Program-made: the position numbers and the translations under genes
In this document: positions 6,144 to 12,913 of the stretch, one piece after another
How positions within the stretch are numbered: position 1 is the stretch's first letter
Layout of the letters: every line of letters starts with the position of its first letter
The notes under the pieces: model-generated
Seen by the model: the letters and a program-made list of their open reading frames with translations, nothing else
Database searches by the model: none
Told to the model about the DNA's origin: nothing
Source: JAZDLC01 sp043802345
GTDB lineage: Bacteria > Planctomycetota > B15-G4 > JADJEK01
Assembly (NCBI GenBank): GCA_043802345.1
Contig: JAZDLC010000167.1
Location: 1-15,219, forward strand
Reading direction: 5' to 3'
Length of the DNA stretch: 15,219 nucleotides

Positions 6144-7358
6144 TCACTGGTTGACCTCGAGCACCGCCGGATTGGAAATTGCGTGGTTCGAAAGGTCGAC
6201 CACCTGGAGGACCAGGTCGTACGGCGCGCCGTAGCGCGCGGGAGCGGTGTTGCCGTAGCTGGCCCGTCCCGACGCGTCCGCCACTCCCATCAGGGCGGGG
6301 GCATTGAGGAGACCGAGCTGAAACAGGGGATCGAGCGGGTCCATGGTGACCACGCCGAAGCCCGGCAAGCTGATGGAGGAGCCGCTAGCGAGCGGCGCGT
6401 AGGCGGCCAGGATCAGGAACGGCTGCTGCGGCGTGAGGCCGGCCATCTCCACGAGAATCGGGTCACCCTCGGCCGCCCGGCTCACATCCAGCGCCAGCGA
6501 GGGAAACGGCTCCTCCTCGAACAGCGCGAGGGCGTCCGCCTCCACGGCGTTCAAAAAACCGAGGTTCGCCTCCGAGAACCCGCCAAACACCGTCCCACCA
6601 CCGGCGCTGCTGAAGATCGTGGCGTCATCCGCGGAGGGGCTCTGCACCGTGAAGAGCAGCTCACCCTGATACCACTCCAGCGCCTTGAGATCGCCGATGC
6701 TGGCTGGTGCTCCCAGGGCACTCTCCACCCACGAGTTGATCGTCGCGCCCGAGTAGAGCACGGTCGCATGGGTCGCGCCGGAAGGCAGGATCCAGACGGC
6801 GTCATCCTCGACCACCACGCTGCCGGCGCCGGTCGATTCATCCTCTCCCAGGGAGAAGAGCAAGGAACCGTCCGGCCGGAACGCCATCGCGTCCACGTCG
6901 ATATTGCCGTCGTCGGCCGCCACGCAGGAAACCAGGAACGCCTCCGCAAAGGCGATCACGACGCCGCCGCCCGGCGGAGCCGGATTGAAGCGCACGATGT
7001 CTCCATCGAGGAGGGTCCCCTGGTCGGAGACCAGCGAGAAGTACAGTCCGGCCGTCATCGGTTCGCCGGCGGCCGTGGAAACCAGCTCCAGGGCGTCCAG
7101 GCCTTCCGGCTCGTCGAACAGGCCGTCCCCGTTCAGATCGCCCAGGTAGAAAGCCAGGGTCTGGTCCGGCAGAAACAGCCGGGTCTCGGTCCCCGCGGCA
7201 GCCAGCACCAGTTCCTCGTCCTCGACCGTCTCGTTCGGCAGGGTTCCGGAACCGGTCAGGGAGAGGACCGCGCGGGGCCCTCCCTGTCCGCAGGCCAACC
7301 CGCAGAGGAAGAGGAAGGAAAGTCCGGCAAGCCCCGGTCGTCCACACTTGTTGAGCAT
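6144..7358 (-). CDS. Secreted protein with an EF-hand-like calcium loop, function unknown
   Basis: 404 residues from the ATG at 7358, chosen because AAGGAGG lies 5 bases upstream and a signal peptide follows (LAGLSFLFLCGLACGQGG, cleavage near residue 24; Cys23 could instead be lipid-modified, though the lipobox is imperfect). The frame is open 40 codons further upstream but overlaps the end of the preceding gene. Residues 74-85 (DLNGDGLFDEPE) fit an EF-hand or dockerin-type calcium loop, with acidic or amide residues at positions 1, 3, 5, 9 and 12. Two segments look like weak internal repeats: VDAMAFRPDGSLLFSL and LKALEWYQGELLFTV, typical of beta-propeller-like blades. The C-terminus (LPGFGVVTMDPLDP to LVLQVVDLSNHA) is beta-rich, as in surface proteins of planctomycete-type bacteria. 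There is no enzyme signature. It lies 76 bases after the EpmA-like gene and may be read with it. Confidence 0.8.
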   Translation of the reverse strand: MLNKCGRPGLAGLSFLFLCGLACGQGGPRAVLSLTGSGTLPNETVEDEELVLAAAGTETRLFLPDQTLAFYLGDLNGDGLFDEPEGLDALELVSTAAGEPMTAGLYFSLVSDQGTLLDGDIVRFNPAPPGGGVVIAFAEAFLVSCVAADDGNIDVDAMAFRPDGSLLFSLGEDESTGAGSVVVEDDAVWILPSGATHATVLYSGATINSWVESALGAPASIGDLKALEWYQGELLFTVQSPSADDATIFSSAGGGTVFGGFSEANLGFLNAVEADALALFEEEPFPSLALDVSRAAEGDPILVEMAGLTPQQPFLILAAYAPLASGSSISLPGFGVVTMDPLDPLFQLGLLNAPALMGVADASGRASYGNTAPARYGAPYDLVLQVVDLSNHAISNPAVLEVNQ

Positions 7359-7434
7359 TTGCGCCTCCTTGGCAAGCTCGAGTTCGCCGGTCCGAATTGG
7401 CCGGCAAGCTGAGGTCGAGGCGCGGGCCGCCAGG

Positions 7435-8718
7435 TTACACCTGTTCTGGAAAAGGGAGCGTATCGGCGATCCGTTCACAGCCGATGAGCAGCATCAGCAG
7501 CCGATCCACGCCGAGCGCGATCCCGGCGGAAGGAGGCATTCCCCCGCCGAGCGCGGCCAGGAACCGCTCGGGCATCGGGCCGGGATCAAGTCCGGAACGC
7601 CGCTTCCGCTCCCTTTCCTCCAGAAAGCGTCGCTGCTGTTCTTTCCGGTCGTTCAGTTCAAGGAAGGCGTTCGCCAACTCCACTCCCAGGGCGTAGCACT
7701 CGAAGCGGGAGGCGAGTCTCGGGTCGTCCTCATCGATGGCGGAGAGGGCCGCCATCTGTCGCGGGTAACCCGACAGGATCGTCGGCCTTATCAGACCCAG
7801 CCTCCCCTCGACGCGGTCCAGCAGAATCCGAAAGAAGAGCGTCTCTCCCGGCTCGCCGGCGCCGCTGGAGAAGCCCGCGCGCCGTGCGCCCGCGCGGAAT
7901 CGTTCCAGGTCCCCGTCCAGAAACGGTTCCAGGTCGATGCCGGCGTACTTCTCGAACGCCTCGGCGACCTGCATTCTCTCGAAGGGCGCCTCGAGACCGA
8001 CGCGCCGGTCACCCCTCCGGAACTCCGGCCTGCCCGTCAGGTGGAGCGCCGTCTCGTGGAACAGCCCTTCCAGATCCTGAATCAGGGCCTCCGCTCCTGC
8101 GTACGCCCGGTACCACTCCAGCAGGGTGAACTCCGGATGATGCCAGTCGGACCGCTCGCCCTGACCGCCGCGATAGGCGTGGGAGAGTTCGTAGATCCTC
8201 TCGTGTCCCGCCACCAGCAAGCGCTTCATCCGCAGTTCCGGTGACGTGACCAGATACCGATCCCCGCAACGGAACGGTTCCAGGGTCGGCTCCTGTCCCG
8301 GCTCGCCCACCAACTGCCCGGTCTCCACCTCGAGGAATCCCCGCCGGTCGAAGAAGTCGCGGATCGTCCGCCGAAGAGCCGCTCTTGAGGCGAGGTTCCG
8401 GCGCAGGGCGGGCGACGCCAGCCGCTGGTATTCAGGGTCTTCCAGCGGGCTCCTCTCCGGCCGCAGAAGCAGCTGGAAACTCCCGGCATCAAAACACCCC
8501 GCCTTATCCAGGCGCCCCTCCAGCCGGACCAGATCTCCCGGCTCGAGGACCCTTCCCGCGCTCATCGAAAACGGGCACGATCCGGACTCGTCCGCGATCC
8601 GCCCCTCGAGCCGGCCGGCCAGGACCCGAGTCTCCGTGACCCTCCCTGCGATGTTCAGCGCGGGCGAGACAGGCTCCGCGGCGAGGTCCGCGATTCTCCG
8701 ATCACGGAACCTGGACAT
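7435..8718 (-). CDS. epmA: EpmA/GenX-like lysyl-tRNA synthetase paralogue with N-terminal OB-like domain
   Basis: 427 residues from the ATG at 8718, whose A overlaps the TGA of asnS (TGATG), a sign of coupled translation. Residues 105-427 are a class II LysRS-type catalytic core. They include TSPELRMKRLLVAG, a motif 2 region with Arg183 and HHPEFTLLEWYRAY (193-206), the YALGVELANAF segment and motif 3 GIALGVDR (399-406). The EW after PEFTLL and the short length match EpmA (GenX/PoxA), which attaches beta-lysine to a conserved lysine of elongation factor P, rather than LysRS, which usually has ELY and about 500 residues. Unusually, residues 19-90 look like an OB fold (LNIAGRV, GRLEGRIADESGSCPF, LEPGDLVRLEGRL). 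Classical EpmA, at about 325 residues, has no such domain. The motif 2 loop also reads YRGGQGERSDW instead of the usual FRNE. It could act on EF-P, on a tRNA, or on another substrate. EF-P and EpmB genes are not in the window. Confidence 0.8.
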   Translation of the reverse strand: MSRFRDRRIADLAAEPVSPALNIAGRVTETRVLAGRLEGRIADESGSCPFSMSAGRVLEPGDLVRLEGRLDKAGCFDAGSFQLLLRPERSPLEDPEYQRLASPALRRNLASRAALRRTIRDFFDRRGFLEVETGQLVGEPGQEPTLEPFRCGDRYLVTSPELRMKRLLVAGHERIYELSHAYRGGQGERSDWHHPEFTLLEWYRAYAGAEALIQDLEGLFHETALHLTGRPEFRRGDRRVGLEAPFERMQVAEAFEKYAGIDLEPFLDGDLERFRAGARRAGFSSGAGEPGETLFFRILLDRVEGRLGLIRPTILSGYPRQMAALSAIDEDDPRLASRFECYALGVELANAFLELNDRKEQQRRFLEERERKRRSGLDPGPMPERFLAALGGGMPPSAGIALGVDRLLMLLIGCERIADTLPFPEQV

Positions 8719-10019
8719 CAGGGAGTGATTCTCTCCAGCATTCTCGGATATGGAATGCACTCCCGGATATGGTGCGTGCCGCAGATCCAGCCACAGGTTC
8801 GCTCCAAGCCCAGTCCGAATCCTGCGTGCGGCACGGTGCCATAGCGACGCAAGTCCAGGTACCAGCGGAATGCTGCCTCAGGAAGCTGGTGCTTCTCGAT
8901 CTGATCCAGCAGGAAGCTCAGATCGGAAGCGCGCTCGGAGCCGCCGACAATCTCGCCAAACCCTTCGGGAGCGATGGCGTCGACGCAGAGCGCCAGCCGT
9001 TCATCCTTGGGATCTCGCTTCATGTAGAACGCCTTGACCTGCGCGGGGTAGCGGTGAATCAACACCGGGCGGTCGAACTGCTCCGAGAGCAGGGTCTCAT
9101 CCGGAGCGCCGAAGTCGCCGCCCCACTCGAAGGAGTTGCCCCGAGCGTTCAGCAAGTCGACCGCATCGGAGTACGAAAGTCTCGGAAAGGGCGTCTTGAC
9201 CGCCTCCAGCTTGGAGAGATCCCGCTCGAGGATCAGAAGCTCCGGGCGGCGGTCCTTCAGCACCGCCTGGACGATGTATGCCAGGAACTCCTCGATCAGG
9301 TCGAGCAGGCCGTCCATCTCGAGAAAAGCGACCTCCGGCTCCACCATCCAGAACTCGGTCAGGTGCCGGCGAGTCTTCGACTTCTCCGCGCGGAAGGCCG
9401 GGCCGAAGCAATAGACCTTGCCGAAGGCCATGGCCGAGGCCTCGGCATAGAGCTGGCCGGACTGCGTCAGGAAGGCGGTCTCGCCGAAGTAGTCCACCGG
9501 AAACAGGGTCGTCGTGCCCTCGCAGGCGGATGGCGTGAAAATCGGCGAGTCGATGCAGACATAGCCGCGATCGTCCAGGAAGTCGCGAATCGCCTTGATG
9601 ATCCGCGCCCTCACCCGGAGCGTGGCGTGTTGCTTGCTCGAACGCAGCCAGAGATGGCGGTTCTCCATCAGGAAGCCGGTCCCGTGCTCCTTCTTGGTGA
9701 TCGGATATGGCTCGGATTCGTGGTAGATCGCCACGGACGCCACATCCATCTCGTAGCCGCCAGGCGCGCGCGGCTCCGCCTTCACCGTTCCCTCGACCTG
9801 GAGCGAGGATTCCTGGGGCAGGCTGTCGAGACGCTTGAAAAGCTCGGCGTCCAGATTCCCCTTGAAGCAGACGGCCTGCATCACGCCGGTGCCATCCCGG
9901 AGCTGCAGGAAGTGCAGTTTTCCCGAGGAGCGCCGGTTGAACAACCAACCCTTGACCGTCACCGTGTTGCCGACGTGTTGGCTCAGGTCCTCGATGTACG
10001 CGTGTGGATTCACCGGCAC
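8718..10019 (-). CDS. asnS: Asparaginyl-tRNA synthetase
   Basis: 433 residues, full length for the family. It charges tRNA-Asn with asparagine in the cytoplasm. The N-terminal OB anticodon-binding domain covers residues 19-110 (VTVKGWLFNRRSSGKLHFLQ, LRDGTGVMQAV). The class II catalytic domain follows: SPIFTPSACEGTTTLF, LTQSGQLYAEASAMAFG, motif 2 FRAEKSKTRRHLTEF (209-223) and motif 3 GFGLGLER (400-407) followed by CGWICGTHHIRECIPYPR. EGTTTLF and the motif 2 loop with RRHLTEF identify AsnRS rather than AspRS. The start is GTG at 10019 with AGGAG 6 bases upstream. A second GTG two codons later is less well spaced. It is preceded by the coiled-coil gene (12-base gap) and overlaps the EpmA-like gene by one base, forming an operon. 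Confidence 0.95.
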   Translation of the reverse strand: MPVNPHAYIEDLSQHVGNTVTVKGWLFNRRSSGKLHFLQLRDGTGVMQAVCFKGNLDAELFKRLDSLPQESSLQVEGTVKAEPRAPGGYEMDVASVAIYHESEPYPITKKEHGTGFLMENRHLWLRSSKQHATLRVRARIIKAIRDFLDDRGYVCIDSPIFTPSACEGTTTLFPVDYFGETAFLTQSGQLYAEASAMAFGKVYCFGPAFRAEKSKTRRHLTEFWMVEPEVAFLEMDGLLDLIEEFLAYIVQAVLKDRRPELLILERDLSKLEAVKTPFPRLSYSDAVDLLNARGNSFEWGGDFGAPDETLLSEQFDRPVLIHRYPAQVKAFYMKRDPKDERLALCVDAIAPEGFGEIVGGSERASDLSFLLDQIEKHQLPEAAFRWYLDLRRYGTVPHAGFGLGLERTCGWICGTHHIRECIPYPRMLERITP

Positions 10020-10031
10020 CCTGTTCTCCTG

Positions 10032-10601
10032 CTACGGGAAGACCTCGGTGGATGAGGACATCTTCTCCTCCACGATCTGCCCATCCTCGATCATCACGAA
10101 ACCCTTGTAGGTGACCCCGCCCTTGGTCCCCTCGACAGGCAGGCGCATCGGCTCCTTCAGGCCGTAGGGGATCTCTCCCACGACCCGAATCGACTGGTAT
10201 CCCCGCCCGTAGAACCGGCGCTCGACCATCTCCCGCATGTGAACAGACCGTTCCCGCGCGAGATCTCCCGCCATGCTCTCCAGATGCCGTTCCATTCCGG
10301 AGAGCTCCTGCCTCATCTCGTCGAGCGCGGCATGCACCGGACTCAGATCAACAGGGACGGACGGCGGCGGCGGCGGCGGCGGGGGAGGCGGCTCCGTGCG
10401 GTCCTTCATCTGGTCGAGGTCATTCCCCAGGCGGTCGAGGTCATTCCCCATGCGGCCCAGGTCCTTCCCCAGGCGGGCGAGGTCCGAAAGCAGCAGGTCA
10501 AGACGCGACCGCAGGAGAAAGAACACCAGCAGCAACCCGCCCAGCAGCAGAACGCTGAAGGTCGCCGTGAGTCCCAGGTTCTCCAGAAGCAAGATCGGCA
10601 T
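10032..10601 (-). CDS. Membrane-anchored coiled-coil protein with a ten-proline run
   Basis: 189 residues, ATG preceded by GAGGAACC. A membrane helix covers residues 11-30 (LTATFSVLLLGGLLLVFFLL). It is followed by heptad repeats of the form DLxRLGN (residues 40-67: DLARLGK, DLGRMGN, DLDRLGN, DLDQMKD), which predict a coiled coil. Residues 71-80 are ten consecutive prolines (codons at 10362-10391, seven of them CCG). A second helix follows (85-130, LDEMRQELSGMERHLESMAG), then a compact beta-rich C-terminus (135-189, GYQSIRVVGEIPYGL to GVTYKGFVMIEDG). A proline run of this length normally needs EF-P to be translated. It is the first gene of the operon with asnS and the EpmA-like gene. The family is not recognised; it is probably a cell-envelope protein. 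Confidence 0.75.
   Translation of the reverse strand: MPILLLENLGLTATFSVLLLGGLLLVFFLLRSRLDLLLSDLARLGKDLGRMGNDLDRLGNDLDQMKDRTEPPPPPPPPPPSVPVDLSPVHAALDEMRQELSGMERHLESMAGDLARERSVHMREMVERRFYGRGYQSIRVVGEIPYGLKEPMRLPVEGTKGGVTYKGFVMIEDGQIVEEKMSSSTEVFP
10412..10484 (-). repeat. 21-bp tandem repeat encoding the DLxRLGN heptads
   Basis: Units at 10412-10432, 10433-10453 and 10454-10474, plus a partial one to 10484. The first two differ at one base and the third has a few changes. Each encodes one heptad of the coiled coil, so the coil could change length by unit slippage without loss of frame. Confidence 0.65.
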
Positions 10602-10727
10602 GGTTCCTCGATCCTACTAAAACTGCCCGATGTCGCGCGCTCTTCTCCCGAGTTGCACCCATCTTCACCGGTTTGCTAAGTTCCCCCGTTCGGACGATGC
10701 GGTCTCTCGCGACGGAGAGGCCGCCGG

Positions 10728-11579
10728 TTGCGGGAACCGTGGTGCGACATGCGAGAGTGGATTCAGCTCCTGGAGCAGACCGTCTCCGGACCGAAGGGGC
10801 CGGTCAGGACCTTCGTGCGGGAGGACTGCCGGCAGCCGATCGTGCTGGACACCCTCGCCGATCCGGACCAGCGCGTCCCGTCGCCCATGAAGCAGAGCCA
10901 CGTGGAGAAGCTGGAGGCCCGCCGCGCCGTCTACTCGTTCCTCGGCGACTGGGAAGGCCAGGAGGAGCGGCTCTACCTGAAGCTGTACCGCCTCCGCGGC
11001 CTGAAGGACGTCCTCGAGGAACTCCTGTACGGCAAGCGGGCTCTGCGCTCGCTCAAGATGGGGCTGGAGGCGGAGCAGCGCGGGATCAAGGTGCCGATCC
11101 ATCTCGGAGCCGGCTTCCGGAAACGTCCGGCCCGCTGGCCTTCTGAATCGGTCCTGCTGATGCGCGCCGTCCCGCACAACCGGGACGTGCGCACCGTGCT
11201 GAAGCACGAACTGATGGAACCGTCCGCAAAAGCCCAGCGCCGCCGGTTTCTCGAGGAGACGGGCCGCTTTCTGGGGGAAACCCATCGCCTCGGCCTGATC
11301 CACGGCGACCTCAAGATCCGGAACCTGTTCGTCATCCAGATCGATCCGCCGGAGCTGGCGCTCATCGATTTCGACCGGGCCCGCTTCGTCGAGGCCGATT
11401 CCTCGCAAGGCCTCTTCCGGCAGGCGCTCGACCTCCGGGTCGCGCTTCGTTCGCTCGGGGATCGGGTGAGCTCGAACGAGCGACGCCGGATCCTGGGCGC
11501 CTATCTGCGGGCGAGGAAGCTCGACCGTGGCGGGCGGGCGCGCCTGCTGCGCTGGCTCAAGCTGGTCCGGGGAGTGTGA
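10728..11579 (+). CDS. Kdo/WaaP-type lipopolysaccharide kinase homologue
   Basis: 283 residues if started at the TTG at 10728, which has GGAGAGG 7 bases upstream. The ATG at 10749 (residue 8) is the alternative but lacks a good ribosome site. It has a protein-kinase-like fold. The ATP-binding lysine is likely K85 (RLYLKLYR). The catalytic loop is HGDLKIRN (192-199, with D194 and N199), and the metal-binding aspartate is D214 in LIDFD. Sequence RxFLxETxxFLGxxHRLGLIHGDLK is typical of the WaaP/KdkA/InaA group, which phosphorylates Kdo or heptose sugars of the LPS inner core at the cytoplasmic side of the inner membrane. No other LPS genes are nearby, so the actual sugar acceptor cannot be told. 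It is divergent from the asnS operon and convergent with the DUF4340 gene. Confidence 0.82.
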   Translation: MREPWCDMREWIQLLEQTVSGPKGPVRTFVREDCRQPIVLDTLADPDQRVPSPMKQSHVEKLEARRAVYSFLGDWEGQEERLYLKLYRLRGLKDVLEELLYGKRALRSLKMGLEAEQRGIKVPIHLGAGFRKRPARWPSESVLLMRAVPHNRDVRTVLKHELMEPSAKAQRRRFLEETGRFLGETHRLGLIHGDLKIRNLFVIQIDPPELALIDFDRARFVEADSSQGLFRQALDLRVALRSLGDRVSSNERRRILGAYLRARKLDRGGRARLLRWLKLVRGV

Positions 11580-11604
11580 CGACCTCGTCGTCGTTGTTCT
11601 TATC

Positions 11605-11641
11605 GTTGTCGTCTTCGTCGTCGAAGAGTGACCACGACAAC
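11605..11641. other. Triplet-rich hairpin between convergent genes
   Basis: The outer stem GTTGTCG / CGACAAC (11605-11611, 11635-11641) runs directly into an inner stem TCTTCG / CGAAGA (11612-11617, 11622-11627), with a 7-base bulge on one side. The flanks (11582-11671) continue as GAC, GAT and AAC triplets on one strand and their complement on the other, with about two thirds of positions pairing. It sits between two convergent stops and may end transcription from both sides, but there is no clean T run. Confidence 0.4.
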
Positions 11642-11687
11642 AAAGACGATGACGATCGCGACCACGAGAAGGCGGGCCCGGACCAAG

Positions 11688-12902
11688 TCAACCCCCGCCG
11701 CCCTGCTTCGGCTCTTCCTGCTTCGGTTCTTCCTTTTTCGGCTCTTCCTGCTTCGGCTCTTCCATCACCGGCGGCTCGCCGCCCGCACCCTCGGGAGTCG
11801 GCGCCGGCTCCGCCTGGCCGCCTTCCGGTGATTCAGGTTCCTCGACCACAGGAGGAGCATCCTCAGGTCCTTCGACCGCCTCGTCCGCGGCGTCCGCGTT
11901 CTCGTCCTTTTCCACCAGGTCCTTCCCGTCCTTCAGGAGATCGAGCAGTCGATACGAGGCGATCTGGTAGACGTCATCATTGCCCGGCACGCGCACGTAC
12001 CGCTTCGATTCGACCTCCTTGCCGATCTCGAACACGAGTGGTTCGCCGGTCTCGAGCCTGGCCGTGACCTTCGCCTCCGCGGGATCCAGGCCAAGTTCGG
12101 CGGCGGGCTTGCCCCCCTCCACGAACGCATCCGCCCTGAGCTTCGCGATGGTGGAGGCGAGGGAGTTGGCCGAATAGCGGCTCATCTTCCCTGCCACCGG
12201 CTCGACCACGTTCCAATCGTCCTGATCGGTGGCGGACAGCTCCCCTTCCTTCCCTGCCTCGGTCGACTCGGTCAGCTTTCGCTCGATGCGCACCGTCTCG
12301 CCCGGCTTGACAACCTCGAGACCGCGGATCAGCTTCACGTCGGCATCGAAGATCTTCTTGTCCCTCCAGGCACCCGGCTTGCCGCCGTCCCGGTCGAAGG
12401 TGGAGCGGATGTTCGTTTCCACCAGCATCACGTCGTCGGAATCGACCGGGTAGCGCACGTAGGCGCCGCGCCAGTTCGGCGTCGTCTTGCCGAGGATGAA
12501 GTGCACCACCTCGGAACCGCCCGAGGTGACCGCGGTCACCTCGATGGCCTTCTCCCCCACCACCTCGAAATCAGCGTGCTTGGCGGGGTTCTCGGAGACG
12601 ATGTTCCCCGGCTTCAGCTTGGACAGGGCCGAAACCGCGCTCTGGATCAGGTTTTCATCGGCCGGCTTGTTGTTCTCGCTGAAGACGACCCAGCGGTCGC
12701 CCTCCCGCCTGAGCTCGGTTTGACCAGAGGACCTGTTCACGATCAGCCGGGCGATCTGCGCCGGGTCCGCGTCCGGGAAGAGCAGGTCGCCCTCGACCGT
12801 CATCTTGGGCCGGTAGTCGTCTCCCTTCAGGAACTTCTCGCTCGCGAGCCATGCCGCCTGGAGGCCGATCAGCACGCACAGAAACAGGTTCAGTTTGCTC
12901 AT
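11688..12902 (-). CDS. DUF4340-domain protein, GldFG-associated
   Basis: 404 residues, ATG with AGAGGG 8 bases upstream; that site overlaps the stop of the GldG-like gene, 11 bases away. Residues 4-20 are a membrane anchor or uncleaved signal (LNLFLCVLIGLQAAWLA). The body has the DUF4340 pattern of repeated beta-rich units: ADPAQIARLIVNRSSGQTEL, RWVVFSENNKPADENLIQSA, VVHFILGKTTPNWRGAYVRY, then a second set starting LIRGLEVVKPGETVRIER and ending FEIGKEVESKRYVRV. DUF4340 proteins are commonly encoded next to GldG-type genes and are thought to be an extracytoplasmic part of that system. The C-terminal 70 residues are Glu/Pro/Ala-rich and end in repeats of EEPKQ (about 11700-11765) and GGGG. Confidence 0.88.
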   Translation of the reverse strand: MSKLNLFLCVLIGLQAAWLASEKFLKGDDYRPKMTVEGDLLFPDADPAQIARLIVNRSSGQTELRREGDRWVVFSENNKPADENLIQSAVSALSKLKPGNIVSENPAKHADFEVVGEKAIEVTAVTSGGSEVVHFILGKTTPNWRGAYVRYPVDSDDVMLVETNIRSTFDRDGGKPGAWRDKKIFDADVKLIRGLEVVKPGETVRIERKLTESTEAGKEGELSATDQDDWNVVEPVAGKMSRYSANSLASTIAKLRADAFVEGGKPAAELGLDPAEAKVTARLETGEPLVFEIGKEVESKRYVRVPGNDDVYQIASYRLLDLLKDGKDLVEKDENADAADEAVEGPEDAPPVVEEPESPEGGQAEPAPTPEGAGGEPPVMEEPKQEEPKKEEPKQEEPKQGGGG

Positions 12903-12913
12903 GGCTTCACCCT

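Noticed and set aside
7359..7434. Stem CCGGTC / GGCCGG after the EpmA-like gene as a terminator
   Set aside because: The stem is short with a wobble pair and has no T run.
8769..10055. 428-codon plus-strand open frame opposite asnS
   Set aside because: asnS is unmistakable on the minus strand with all class II motifs; the antisense frame arises from GC-rich codon structure.
10602..10727. Promoters in the divergent spacer between the coiled-coil gene and the kinase gene
   Set aside because: Promoters are expected here, but no pair of hexamers with correct spacing reaches even 4 of 6 matches in both boxes (best: TTGCAC near 10652 with a poor -10).
11576..12067. Plus-strand frame starting in the triplet block, Ser/Asp-rich then Pro/Arg-rich
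   Set aside because: The start is repetitive DNA and the remainder lies antisense to the DUF4340 gene; no ribosome site or domain.
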